Shown: piece after piece, positions 36,228 to 44,718 of the stretch
Layout of the letters: each line of letters starts with the position of its first letter
Numbering within the stretch: the first letter of the stretch is position 1
From: an uncultured Rhodospirillaceae bacterium
GTDB taxonomy: Bacteria; Pseudomonadota; Alphaproteobacteria; Azospirillales; Azospirillaceae
DNA: 64,000 nucleotides
Direction of reading: 5' to 3'
Assembly (NCBI GenBank): GCA_937927415.1
Contig: CALBDS010000014.1
Span: forward strand, 47,449-111,448
Translations under genes and position numbers: made by a program
Notes under the pieces: model-generated
The model's database searches: none
What the model was told of the DNA's origin: nothing
The model's input: only the letters and a program-made list of their open reading frames with translations

Positions 36228-37418
36228 ATGATGCCAAACCCCCGCCCGTCTCCACGCTCGTTCGTCTTCACCAGCGAATCCGTCTCCGAAGGACACCCGG
36301 ACAAGGTGTGCGACCGCATCTCCGACGCCATCGTCGATCTGTATCTGTCGCACGACGCCCATGCCCGCGTGGCGGTAGAGACGTTGGCCACCACCAATCA
36401 GGTGGTCCTGGCGGGCGAGGTGCGCGGGCCGCAGACGATCACCCCGGACATGCTGGTGGCGGTCGCCCGCCACGCCGTCCGGGATATCGGCTACGAGCAG
36501 GACGGTTTCCATTGGGAAAAAATGGATTTCAAGTGCCTGGTCCATTCCCAGTCCGCCGACATCGCCGTGGGCGTCGATGCCGCCGGTGAGAAGGACGAGG
36601 GAGCCGGCGACCAGGGCATCATGTTCGGGTTCGCCTGCAACGAGACGCCCGCACTGATGCCGGCCCCGATCTATTATTCCCACGCCATCCTGAAGTCGCT
36701 GGCCGAGGCCCGCCATTCGGGTGCCGCGCCGGAATTCGGTCCCGACGCCAAGAGCCAGGTGACGCTGCAGTACGTAAACGGCCGTCCGGTGCGCGCCACC
36801 TCGGTGGTGGTGTCCACCCAGCACGCCGAGGGGCTGTCGGCGGCGGATGTGCGCGAGATCGTGCGCCCCCACGTCGTCAATTGCCTGCCCGACGGCTGGA
36901 TGTGCGACGAGGCCAATTTCTACGTCAACCCGACCGGCCGTTTCGTCATCGGCGGTCCCGACGGTGACGCCGGCCTGACCGGCCGCAAGATCATCGTGGA
37001 CACCTATGGCGGGGCTGCTCCCCATGGCGGCGGCGCCTTCTCGGGCAAGGACCCGACCAAGGTGGACCGCTCGGCCGCCTACGCCGCCCGCTATCTGGCC
37101 AAGAACGTGGTCGCCGCCGGTCTGGCGGAGAAGTGCACCATCCAGGTGTCCTACGCCATCGGCGTGTCGAAGCCGCTGTCGGTCTACATCGACACCGCCG
37201 GCACGGGTAAGGTGGACGAGGCCCGCCTGTCGGACGTGCTCCAGCAGCTGGTGAACCTCAGCCCCCGCGGCATCCGCACCCATCTGGGCCTGAACAGGCC
37301 GATCTACGCCCGCACCGCCGCTTACGGCCACTTCGGCCGCGATCCCGACGCCGACGGCGGCTTCTCGTGGGAAAAGACCGATCTGGTGGAGCCGCTGGCC
37401 CGGTTCTTCCGATGCTGA
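36228..37418 (+). CDS. metK: Methionine adenosyltransferase (S-adenosylmethionine synthetase)
   Basis: 396 aa, full length. FTSESVSEGHPDKVCDRISDAIVD, GAGDQGIMFGFACNETP, NPTGRFVIGGPDGDAGLTGRKIIVDTYGGAAPHGGGAFSGKDPTKVDRSAAY and VSYAIGVSKPLSV are the classical MetK motifs. It makes SAM from ATP and methionine. MetK is normally a housekeeping gene; here it is embedded between SbnB and an exporter, inside a biosynthetic operon with a methyltransferase. It is probably a second, pathway-dedicated copy, but it could be the genome's only metK. An ATG two codons in is equally possible as the start. Confidence 0.95.
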   Translation: MMPNPRPSPRSFVFTSESVSEGHPDKVCDRISDAIVDLYLSHDAHARVAVETLATTNQVVLAGEVRGPQTITPDMLVAVARHAVRDIGYEQDGFHWEKMDFKCLVHSQSADIAVGVDAAGEKDEGAGDQGIMFGFACNETPALMPAPIYYSHAILKSLAEARHSGAAPEFGPDAKSQVTLQYVNGRPVRATSVVVSTQHAEGLSAADVREIVRPHVVNCLPDGWMCDEANFYVNPTGRFVIGGPDGDAGLTGRKIIVDTYGGAAPHGGGAFSGKDPTKVDRSAAYAARYLAKNVVAAGLAEKCTIQVSYAIGVSKPLSVYIDTAGTGKVDEARLSDVLQQLVNLSPRGIRTHLGLNRPIYARTAAYGHFGRDPDADGGFSWEKTDLVEPLARFFRC

Positions 37419-37431
37419 CGGCCTGCGTGTG

Positions 37432-38361
37432 ATGCCGAGAACCGCCGAACATCAGTGGCCTGATGGCCCGTCTGTCATGGGGTTGGGCCGGGCCGCCTAT
37501 CTTCCCGGTGCCGGTTTCTGCGTCGCCTTCGCGGTTGCCTTCATCACCATGTCCGGCGTCGTGCGCCACGATGGTCCGGCCCTGGCGACACTGATGACCT
37601 ACGGCATCACCTGCGGCGTCTTCATCGTTGCCGGTCTGCGGCGGGTGCCGACCTGGATCGGTGCTGCCGCCCACGATGGGCGCGGTTTCCTGCTCATCAA
37701 CGGGCTGACGATCGCCAACACCTTTCTCGTCTACGTCGTTTTGCTGAACGTGCCGGCCTTTACCTATGTGCTGGTTTTCTTCGGCACGCTGCCGGCCTGT
37801 GTCGCCGTGCTGCGCAAAGCGTCGGGTGCTGCGGCACCCTGGCGGTTGACCTCCCTTGCGCTTGCCGGCGGCATCACCCTGGCCGCCTGGGTGTCGTCCC
37901 CGTCCGCGGGATGGTCCTCGTGCACCGGGGTGGGGCTGAGCATCGTTGCGGCGTTTGCCGGAGCCGCCTATCTCGACGTCTCCAGGGCATTCCAGATCAA
38001 GACGGGTCTGGCGACCGGGGATATTCTCGCACTGCGCTTTCCCGGTACGGTCGCCCTTGCCAGCGCCCTGGTCATTCTTGATCCTGCCCCCCTGGCACCA
38101 ACGGCCGGGGACTGGCTGACTTATGCGTTCATCGCGCTCATCGGCAGCGTGATCCCCCTCTATCTTCTACAGAAATCGAACGAACGGATCGGCCCGGAGC
38201 GCACCGCGCGGCTGGTGCCGTCGATCCCGCTTCTGTGCGCGTCTTTCTCCTTCATATCGGCGCCGGTCGTGCCATCGCTGGCGACTCTCGCCATCGTGAC
38301 GGCGGCCACGGCCGCCATGCTGATCGTCGCCCATCACCCGCCTCCATCGCCCGACCGCTGA
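37432..38361 (+). CDS. EamA/DMT-family transporter
   Basis: 309 aa (a GTG at 37429 adds one). About ten hydrophobic helices in two EamA-like halves: GAGFCVAFAVAFITMSGVV, FLLINGLTIANTFLVYVVLLNVPAFTYVLVFFGTLPACVAVL and WLTYAFIALIGSVIPLYLLQKSNERIGPERTARLVPSIPLL. Drug/metabolite transporters of this kind export amino acids and small polar metabolites. In this cluster it is the only transporter, so it is the likely exporter of the product (inference). Confidence 0.87.
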   Translation: MPRTAEHQWPDGPSVMGLGRAAYLPGAGFCVAFAVAFITMSGVVRHDGPALATLMTYGITCGVFIVAGLRRVPTWIGAAAHDGRGFLLINGLTIANTFLVYVVLLNVPAFTYVLVFFGTLPACVAVLRKASGAAAPWRLTSLALAGGITLAAWVSSPSAGWSSCTGVGLSIVAAFAGAAYLDVSRAFQIKTGLATGDILALRFPGTVALASALVILDPAPLAPTAGDWLTYAFIALIGSVIPLYLLQKSNERIGPERTARLVPSIPLLCASFSFISAPVVPSLATLAIVTAATAAMLIVAHHPPPSPDR

Positions 38362-38379
38362 CCGTCTGGGAGATCCAGG

Positions 38380-39807
38380 ATGACCTTTCGTATCGGTATC
38401 GTCGGCGGCGGCCCCTCGGGCTGCGCCGCCGCCGTGGCTCTCTGCTCGGCAGCCGAGGACCAGCATGGTCCGGTGGATGTGACCATCATCGAAAGGCAGG
38501 CCCTCTACAAGGGGCGGACCTTCAACACGGGCGACCCAACCCTGCTGCTGAACACCAGTGCCGGTGTGACCTCGGTGCGCGCCGAGGCTCCGGACGATTT
38601 CGTCGCCTTCCTGCAAACCCGCCAGCCGGCCACACCGGCTGATTTTGCAGCGCGCACCGACGCCGCCGCCTATCTGAAACAGACACTGGCGGGCCTGCGT
38701 GGCCGGTCCTTCCGTCTGCGCCTGCGTCAGGCAGAGGTCCGAAACATCGAGCAAACGGCCGACGGTGCCCTTTCGGTTCAGAGCGAAGCCAGCCGGCTGG
38801 TGTTCGATACCCTTGTGCTGGCGATGGGCGCTCCGTTCAAGCCCCTCGATGTGGCGCCCACCGTGCGCTATGTCAGTCCCTACCCCGTCTCCCAGCTTGA
38901 TGAGGTGGAGCCGGATGATTCGGTTCTGATCGTCGGATCCCACCTGACCGCCATCGATGCCTGCGTGTGGCTTCATGCCAAGGGACATCGGGGGCCGGTC
39001 ACCATGATCAGCCGTTCCGGCCGGCTGCCGGCGGTTCGCCGGTCGCTGCTGCATGATGACGCCGGGAGGGACGCTGAGCATGCCCTTGCCCAGAGCGTCG
39101 CCCGGCGGGGTGGGACACGTCTGGAACGGCTGGGGCATGTGCTGGCCCAACGGGGCCGCGTCTCCATTGCCGGCATCCCGAATGGTCGGATCCCCGTGGA
39201 TGGCGCCGGCGAATTCATCGCGGCCTGGAAGGAAAGCGAGGGTGGGGTGCTCCCCTGGGAACGTCTCATCATGTTCGCCATCGACACTCTGAACGCCGAA
39301 TGGCCGCGGACCACAGCCGCCGAACGCCGCACCTTTCAGGCCGCGGTCGGAACGCCGCTGCTGCGCTTCCTCTCTGCCATGCCGCTGCGCAACGCGCGCA
39401 TCCTGGGAAACATGGTGGAGAGTGGGCAGTTGACGCTCGCGGCCGGCAGTCTCGATCACGCGGGCCTGCCGGTTTTCGATGGCCCCCCGCCGGCCAATGT
39501 ACCCGATCGGTTCGACGCGATCGTCAACGCCACCGGCCTGGGGCGTCCAGCCGAGGATCCCTTTATCGCCGACCTCGCCCGTAAGCGGCTGGTGCGGATC
39601 AACGCCGATGGCGGTGTGTGCATCGACCCCGCGACCTGCCGGGCCAGCCCGGCCCTGCCGATCTACGCCCTCGGCCCCGTTGCCGTCGGGACGATCTACA
39701 CGTCGAATTTCCTTTATTCCTCGGTGCGCAGCGCCCAGGGGCTGAAGGCCGTCCTGCCGCGCGGTTGGGCGGGCACCCGCCAACAGCGCGCCGCTGCGTG
39801 GGTTTGA
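38380..39807 (+). CDS. FAD/NAD(P)-binding protein (possible flavin oxidoreductase)
   Basis: 475 aa. The N-terminal Rossmann motif IGIVGGGPSGCAAAVAL binds FAD; a second dinucleotide motif appears at VLIVGSHLTAIDACVWLHAKGHRGPVTMISRSG. The family (FAD_NAD_binding_9, HpnW-like) contains uncharacterised flavoproteins. TLVLAMGAP and NATGLGRPAEDPFIADLARK are typical. Possible roles are N-oxygenation or dehydrogenation of the diaminopropionate moiety, but nothing in the sequence fixes the chemistry. It starts 19 bp after the transporter and ends 3 bp before the ATP-grasp gene. Confidence 0.83.
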   Translation: MTFRIGIVGGGPSGCAAAVALCSAAEDQHGPVDVTIIERQALYKGRTFNTGDPTLLLNTSAGVTSVRAEAPDDFVAFLQTRQPATPADFAARTDAAAYLKQTLAGLRGRSFRLRLRQAEVRNIEQTADGALSVQSEASRLVFDTLVLAMGAPFKPLDVAPTVRYVSPYPVSQLDEVEPDDSVLIVGSHLTAIDACVWLHAKGHRGPVTMISRSGRLPAVRRSLLHDDAGRDAEHALAQSVARRGGTRLERLGHVLAQRGRVSIAGIPNGRIPVDGAGEFIAAWKESEGGVLPWERLIMFAIDTLNAEWPRTTAAERRTFQAAVGTPLLRFLSAMPLRNARILGNMVESGQLTLAAGSLDHAGLPVFDGPPPANVPDRFDAIVNATGLGRPAEDPFIADLARKRLVRINADGGVCIDPATCRASPALPIYALGPVAVGTIYTSNFLYSSVRSAQGLKAVLPRGWAGTRQQRAAAWV

Positions 39808-39810
39808 GCC

Positions 39811-41061
39811 ATGACCACCGTCGTTCTCCTGTCCTCCCGCCAACTGGGGTTCCTCACTCTTCCGCCGGCGCTCCGTGCCGACATCGACTTTGTTGCTATC
39901 ATGGCGAAAACGGAAGCGGATGCCCTCGCCCCGTCCGTTTGTGGGTGGCTGCGCCGTGTGGCGCATGTCCCGGTTACGCTGAACGATGGTGTCCTGTGGC
40001 AGTACGACGAGACGGAGTGCCTGGCCCACATCCGGGCCATGCCAGAGAAGCCGGCCGCCATCATCACCTTTGACGAGGGGGTGACGCTTCTGGCGGCAAA
40101 ACTGCGCGAGCGGCTTGACGTTCCCGGCGCCCGCCCGGCCGAAATCCGGCGCTACCGCGACAAGCTCCTCATGAAACGATGCGTGGGCGCGGCCGGCCTC
40201 AGAACCCCTGTGGCGGACCGGCTGCCGGCGCACGATCACTGGCCGCCGTACCGGGATCTCGCATCACGTTTCGGTCCCCGCATGGTCATCAAGCCGGTCG
40301 ATTCCGCCGGCACCAACGGGGTTCGGATCGTTTCCGACGCGGGGAGCCTTGCCCAGGCCGCCGACAGCTGCCGTTCCCGCAGCTTCGATTGCGAGATCGA
40401 ATCCTTTGCCGAAGGCCGGCTTTATCATTGTGACACGATCTGGGCGGGTCACGATCTTGTCTTCACGGCCTGCACGGAATATGTGGCGCCGACCATCGAC
40501 TTTCAGAACGGCCTGCCTCTTGGCGGACGCGCCATGGACCCCCGTTCCGATCTGGCCGCCCGCCTGACCGCCTTTACCGTCGATGCGGTCACAGCCCTTG
40601 GGACGGCAAGCGTTGCCCAGCACACCGAACTGATGGTCGGCCCCGACGGCGCCATCACCTTCATTGAAAGCGGGGCACGGCCTCCCGGCATGCTGGTCGC
40701 CCAGATGTACGAGCGGGCCTTCGGCGTGAACATTCTCACCCTGGCCCTTGCCGCCGGCCTGGGGAGGAGCCTGGCGCCTTCCATCACGGTCCCCGCGACG
40801 GCGCGCGCGCCGCTTCTGCAAGAGGCGTTCTATCTTGTCTATCCCCGCGGACAGGGGGTGGTAACAGAGGTCCGGCCGGTGCCCGCCGATCTTGCCGGCC
40901 GGATCGACCTGCGGACCCATGCGACGATGGGCGACCGGCACGAGGGCTGCCGGTCCAATCTGGACTTCACGGCGACCGCCCTGTGCAGCGGTGATCGGAC
41001 CTTTGTCGATCACGCCTATGCCGTCATGAAGACCTACACGCCGGTCGAATACACCAATTGA
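39811..41061 (+). CDS. ATP-grasp ligase
   Basis: 416 aa. ATP-grasp features are YRDKLLMKRCVGAAGLRTPVADRL, RMVIKPVDSAGTNGVRIV, FDCEIESFAEGRLYHCD and the metal-binding TFIESGARPPGMLV. It resembles the amino-acid ligase branch (carnosine synthase/L-amino-acid ligase-like) with an extra C-terminal domain. It probably joins diaminopropionate or its derivative to another carboxylic acid through an acyl phosphate. With no NRPS in the cluster it is the only amide-forming enzyme. In the dapdiamide pathway an ATP-grasp enzyme (DdaF) performs the same kind of step. Confidence 0.88.
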   Translation: MTTVVLLSSRQLGFLTLPPALRADIDFVAIMAKTEADALAPSVCGWLRRVAHVPVTLNDGVLWQYDETECLAHIRAMPEKPAAIITFDEGVTLLAAKLRERLDVPGARPAEIRRYRDKLLMKRCVGAAGLRTPVADRLPAHDHWPPYRDLASRFGPRMVIKPVDSAGTNGVRIVSDAGSLAQAADSCRSRSFDCEIESFAEGRLYHCDTIWAGHDLVFTACTEYVAPTIDFQNGLPLGGRAMDPRSDLAARLTAFTVDAVTALGTASVAQHTELMVGPDGAITFIESGARPPGMLVAQMYERAFGVNILTLALAAGLGRSLAPSITVPATARAPLLQEAFYLVYPRGQGVVTEVRPVPADLAGRIDLRTHATMGDRHEGCRSNLDFTATALCSGDRTFVDHAYAVMKTYTPVEYTN

Positions 41062-41074
41062 GGGAGTATCGCTG

Positions 41075-42025
41075 ATGTCGCTTGCTCTTCCCATGGCGGC
41101 CTGCCATCCGGTGCTGCGAGAGGAACGGGTGGGACGGATCCGTCATATCCGGCCGACCTCGGAGGCCGTTCAGGCCTTCCTGCAACGAACCGCCGCGATC
41201 ACAACCGATGACCTCAGGCGCATTCCCTACAAACGGTTCATCTGCGCCCGCGAGATGCAGGCGGTCTTCGGGGAAGATATCGGCAACCGCCTGCGGGCCA
41301 TCATCGATGATTATGAAACGGGGTGTATCGCGCTCCATTTCGCAGAGCAGGAAAACCAGAAGGATTATGTTCGAATTGCGACCGGCATCAGCCACCTGCT
41401 GAGCAAACCGATCCCGGAACCCTCGGGCGGCTATTTCGGGATCACGACGGTGGTGCACGATGACGCTCCGGCGCTCAAGATCCTCGATCCCTACCGCACC
41501 TTCAGCATGCACACGGACGGCGTTTTTGCCGACAACCCCGTCGATTGGCTGATGATGATGAAGCTGGAGGAGGAGAACGCCGCCGGCGGTGAATCCCGCC
41601 TTCTTCACATGGCCGATTTTGACGATTTCGGACGCCTCCATCGCCTGGAGGAAAACGGGACGGTCTTTCCCTTCGGTCTCGACGAGAAGGACCGGCGGTA
41701 TGACATCTTCTCGAAGGTCAGCAGCATGGAGAAGGGGCGTTCGCGCATTCTCGATGAGCGCAATGGCCGGCGCCGCATCAAGTTCGTGGATCAGTTCATT
41801 CTACCCGCCACGATCGCTGAGGCGACATTCATCGAGACGGTTCAAGCCGCCCTTGAATCCTGCCCGGCCATCATTGAGGATCCGCTTCCGGTCGGCTCCA
41901 TGCTGATCCTCAACAATGCGGTCTGGGTCCATGGCCGGGCACCATTCGCACGGAACACGGGCCTGCGCCGTTCCCTCCTGCGGCAATACGGATTTTTTCC
42001 GGACCGGCACCCGGAGATGCCGTGA
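41075..42025 (+). CDS. CsiD/GlaH-like Fe(II)/2-oxoglutarate-dependent oxygenase
   Basis: 316 aa. The iron triad is visible as H146-x-D148 (SMHTDGVFADNPVDWLMMMKLEEENAAGGESRLLHMADF) and H286 (LILNNAVWVHGRAPF), with the 2-oxoglutarate Arg at R298 or R299 (TGLRRSLLRQYG). The overall pattern follows glutarate 2-hydroxylase CsiD/GlaH, but there are no glutarate or lysine catabolic genes nearby. In this cluster it probably hydroxylates, desaturates or epoxidises an intermediate, as DdaC does in dapdiamide formation (analogy). It is the last gene of the operon; the next genes are on the opposite strand, 35 bp away. Confidence 0.87.
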   Translation: MSLALPMAACHPVLREERVGRIRHIRPTSEAVQAFLQRTAAITTDDLRRIPYKRFICAREMQAVFGEDIGNRLRAIIDDYETGCIALHFAEQENQKDYVRIATGISHLLSKPIPEPSGGYFGITTVVHDDAPALKILDPYRTFSMHTDGVFADNPVDWLMMMKLEEENAAGGESRLLHMADFDDFGRLHRLEENGTVFPFGLDEKDRRYDIFSKVSSMEKGRSRILDERNGRRRIKFVDQFILPATIAEATFIETVQAALESCPAIIEDPLPVGSMLILNNAVWVHGRAPFARNTGLRRSLLRQYGFFPDRHPEMP

Positions 42026-42060
42026 CAAAGGGCCGAATCCGCCAAAAACGGCCAGCCCGA

Positions 42061-43059
42061 TCAGAAGAAGCGGTCGAAGCGCAGCCGGTCGGCCGGTATG
42101 CCTGCCTCGCGGATCAGCAGGTCTTCGAGCGCCAGGGTCATTGGCGGCGGGCCGGCGCAATAGATGTCGCAATTGTCGAAACGCCGCCCGAGATCCTCCG
42201 CCATGACCGTGTGGATGAAGCCCCGGCGCCCGGCGAAACCATCGTCCGGATCGGACACGGCGGGAACATAGCGGATCCGTGTTCCAAAACCGGGAAGCGC
42301 GGCAAGCTCCGCCGCGCCGCACACATCCCGCGCCGTCCGCGCACCATAGTAGAGCGTCAGGCGCCGGTCGTCGGCCGGTCCTTCGGCAAAGGCGCGGGCG
42401 ATGGACAGCATCGGCGCCAGCCCCGATCCGCCGGCCACGCACACCACGTCACGCCCGGAGGGGCGCAGGTAGGCCTGCCCGTAGGGTGCATCGAGCGACA
42501 GCGCCGCCCCCGGCGTCATGGCGAACAGCGCGGCGGTCCCCGCCCCGTTCGGCACCCGGCGCACGATGAACTGCCAGATCCCCTCAGGGTTGGCCGTGTT
42601 CGCCATCGAATAGGCCCGCGGCGCCCCAAGGCCGGAAAGGTGGAGCAGCGCGTACTGCCCGGGGAGGAAATCCGCCGCCCCGTCGGTGCGGACGGTGAAT
42701 TCGCTCATATCCTGGGTCAGCGGGCGGACGGCCTCCAGCACCGCCGTCCGCTGCTGCGGCCGGACCGGCGGACGGACGGCATCGTCCAGGCGCATGGACA
42801 CGACACAATCGGCGGTCGGCCGGGATTGGCAGGCCAGCCGCCGCCCCTTGCGCCGGTCCCGCTCCGACAGGCCCGGCGCGTCGGGGCGGAGATCCTCCAC
42901 CGCCCCTTCGACCAGTTCGAATTTGCAGACGCCGCAGGAACCGACGTTGCATTCGTACGACAGCCCCAGCCCCTCGCGCAGGCCGGCGCGCAGAACCGTG
43001 TCGCCGTCGGCACAACCGAACGCCGGACCGCCGGCCAACCGGATGGTGTGCATGCTCAT
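42061..43059 (-). CDS. Ring-hydroxylating oxygenase reductase (2Fe-2S/FAD/NAD)
   Basis: 332 aa. The N-terminal plant-type ferredoxin domain has the cluster Cys37, Cys42, Cys45 and Cys77 (SYECNVGSCGVCKF...LACQS). It is followed by a ferredoxin-reductase FAD domain (RAYSMANT) and an NAD domain (VCVAGGSGLAPMLSIARAFAEG, IYCAGPPPM). It passes electrons from NADH to the Rieske ferredoxin encoded immediately upstream; the two genes overlap by 4 bp. The true start is the ATG giving MSMHTIRLAG; the open frame beyond it runs through other genes. It is the last gene of the minus-strand operon. Confidence 0.93.
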   Translation of the reverse strand: MSMHTIRLAGGPAFGCADGDTVLRAGLREGLGLSYECNVGSCGVCKFELVEGAVEDLRPDAPGLSERDRRKGRRLACQSRPTADCVVSMRLDDAVRPPVRPQQRTAVLEAVRPLTQDMSEFTVRTDGAADFLPGQYALLHLSGLGAPRAYSMANTANPEGIWQFIVRRVPNGAGTAALFAMTPGAALSLDAPYGQAYLRPSGRDVVCVAGGSGLAPMLSIARAFAEGPADDRRLTLYYGARTARDVCGAAELAALPGFGTRIRYVPAVSDPDDGFAGRRGFIHTVMAEDLGRRFDNCDIYCAGPPPMTLALEDLLIREAGIPADRLRFDRFF

Positions 43060-43358
43060 TCCTCCAGAAAGACCTTGCCGTCCGACACCACCACCCGGTG
43101 CGTGCGCAGCGGGATGGTGCAGGGAGCGCCACAGGGCTTGCCGGTGGCGATGTCGAAGGCGCCCTGGTGCCACGGGCATTCCACCGCGCCGTCGTCGATC
43201 TCCCCCTCCGACAAGGACGCCAACCCGTGGGTACAGGTGTCGTCGGTGACGAAGATGCCGGTGGGCAGGTGGAACACCGCCAGCGGCGGCCGTTCGGGCA
43301 GGTCGATGCGTTTGGACGCGCCTTCGGCGACGTCGGTCACCTCGCACAGATACAGCAT
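43056..43358 (-). CDS. Rieske-type ferredoxin (oxygenase component)
   Basis: 100 aa. The Rieske cluster ligands are C42-x-H44 and C61-x2-H64 (CTHGLASLSEGEIDDGAVECPWHQGAF), spaced by 16 residues as in biphenyl-type ferredoxins. It shuttles electrons from the reductase to the Rieske oxygenase encoded at 46911-48113. Having a separate Rieske ferredoxin as well as a plant-type ferredoxin domain in the reductase is an unusual electron path. It starts 6 bp after the SDR gene. Confidence 0.95.
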   Translation of the reverse strand: MLYLCEVTDVAEGASKRIDLPERPPLAVFHLPTGIFVTDDTCTHGLASLSEGEIDDGAVECPWHQGAFDIATGKPCGAPCTIPLRTHRVVVSDGKVFLEE

Positions 43359-43364
43359 GGGCGC

Positions 43365-44168
43365 TTACCCCATCAGGGCGGCGATGGCCGCCTCGCCGCG
43401 TTCCGGTCCCAGCGCGCCATAGCCGCCGTCCACCGCCAGATCCGTGCCGGTGACGAAGGACGCCAGATCGGAACACAGGTAGAGCACGGCGTTGGCCACC
43501 TCCTCCGCCAGACCGATGCGCCCCAGCGGGTGGAAGGGGGCGGCCACCGCGTTCACCTTGTCCATGTCGCCGTGCGAAAGCTGGTCGAGGATGGCCGACC
43601 ACGTCCATCCCGGCGAGACGGAGTTGACGCGGATGCGGTCGCGGGCGAAATCCAGCGCCTGGCTGCGCGTCACCTGCATGACCGCCGCCTTGCTGGCGGG
43701 ATAGGTCCAGCGCCCGGCCTGCGCCACCCGGCCGCTGACGCTGCCGAAATTGACGATGGCACCGCCCCCGCCCGCCACCATGTGCGGGTGAACGGCACAG
43801 GCCATCATGATGCCGCCGATCAGGTTGACATCCAGGGCCGTCCGCCATTCCGCGCGCGTCGTCGCCGCCCCCTGGTCCACATAGGCGCAGGCCACGTTGA
43901 CGAGGAAATCGATGCGCCCGAACCGCTCCATCACCGCGGAAACACAGGCGGCGATCTGTCCGTCGTCGGTCAGGTCGGTGGCGACGGACAGCGCATCGTC
44001 GCCCAGATCCGCAGCCAGCCGTTGCCCGGCGTCGGCCTGGATGTCGGCGATGGCAACGCGCGTGCCCGCTGCGGCGAAGGCGCGGACCACGGCGGCGCCG
44101 ATGCTGGTGGCGCCGCCGGTGACGATGGCGACCTTGCCCGCCAGACCGGGCAGCAGTGCTTTCGACAT
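43365..44168 (-). CDS. Short-chain dehydrogenase/reductase in aromatic operon
   Basis: 267 aa. VTGGATSIGAAVVRAFAAAG, LVNVACAYVDQ, NFGSVSGRVAQAGRW and YPASKAAVMQVTRSQALD are the SDR motifs. The family in such operons is usually a cis-dihydrodiol dehydrogenase; a related SDR (IifA-type) is present in indole oxidation operons. It would re-aromatise a dihydrodiol made by the Rieske oxygenase or oxidise an alcohol from the flavin monooxygenase. Placement between the flavin reductase and the Rieske ferredoxin supports either role. Confidence 0.88.
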   Translation of the reverse strand: MSKALLPGLAGKVAIVTGGATSIGAAVVRAFAAAGTRVAIADIQADAGQRLAADLGDDALSVATDLTDDGQIAACVSAVMERFGRIDFLVNVACAYVDQGAATTRAEWRTALDVNLIGGIMMACAVHPHMVAGGGGAIVNFGSVSGRVAQAGRWTYPASKAAVMQVTRSQALDFARDRIRVNSVSPGWTWSAILDQLSHGDMDKVNAVAAPFHPLGRIGLAEEVANAVLYLCSDLASFVTGTDLAVDGGYGALGPERGEAAIAALMG

Positions 44169-44184
44169 GCTCGTTCTCCTTCGC

Positions 44185-44718
44185 TCAGGCGGCCGCGGCG
44201 GCGGCGGGCAGGGTGCGCAGCGCCCCGTTGCAGAAGAGCAGCGGCCCGCGCTCGCTCCAGCGGTAGCGCACGACGCGGCCGATGAAGATTTCGTGGTCGC
44301 CGCCGGGGTGGGAGGTTTCGGTCACGCATTCGAACTGCGCCACCGCACCGTCGATCACCGGCACACCCCCCACGCCCGCCCGCCACGCGACATCGGCGAA
44401 ACGGTCGGGCACGGGGGATGCGAACTGGCGGCACAGCGCCTCCTGCTCCTCGGCCAGGATGTTGACGGCGAAGTGCGGGGCGTTGCGGAACACCTCCAAC
44501 TGCGGCGATTTCACGACAAGGCTCCACAGCACCAGCGGCGGTTCCAGCGAGACGGAGCTGAAGGAGTTCACGGTCAGCCCGACCGGCTGGCCGCCCTCTC
44601 CCACCGTGGTCACCACGGTAACGCCGGTGGCGAAGGTGCCCAGCGCCCGGCGCAGGTCGCGGGGATCGTCGGGGGCGCTGTCGCGGACCCACAGGGTCGC
44701 GGCGGTGTCATGCGGCAT
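44185..44718 (-). CDS. Flavin reductase (monooxygenase reductase component)
   Basis: 177 aa from MPHDTAATLW; the longer version runs into the monooxygenase gene. The flavin-reductase-like (HpaC/StyB-type) fold is shown by LRRALGTFATGVTVVTTVGEGGQPVGLTVNSFSSVSLEPPLVLWSL and the C-terminal FIGRVVRYRWSERGPLLF. It supplies reduced flavin to the StyA-type monooxygenase, whose gene overlaps its start by 11 bp. That overlap ensures equal expression of the two components. Confidence 0.93.
   Translation of the reverse strand: MPHDTAATLWVRDSAPDDPRDLRRALGTFATGVTVVTTVGEGGQPVGLTVNSFSSVSLEPPLVLWSLVVKSPQLEVFRNAPHFAVNILAEEQEALCRQFASPVPDRFADVAWRAGVGGVPVIDGAVAQFECVTETSHPGGDHEIFIGRVVRYRWSERGPLLFCNGALRTLPAAAAAA

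Noticed and set aside
41075..42025. Glutarate hydroxylase of lysine catabolism
   Set aside because: Similarity to CsiD/GlaH is clear but no LhgO, GabT or GabD genes are nearby; the context is biosynthetic. Not excluded biochemically.
43060..43848. Extension of the ferredoxin-reductase ORF to 595 aa
   Set aside because: Overlaps the Rieske ferredoxin and SDR genes in another frame; the real start is at 43059.
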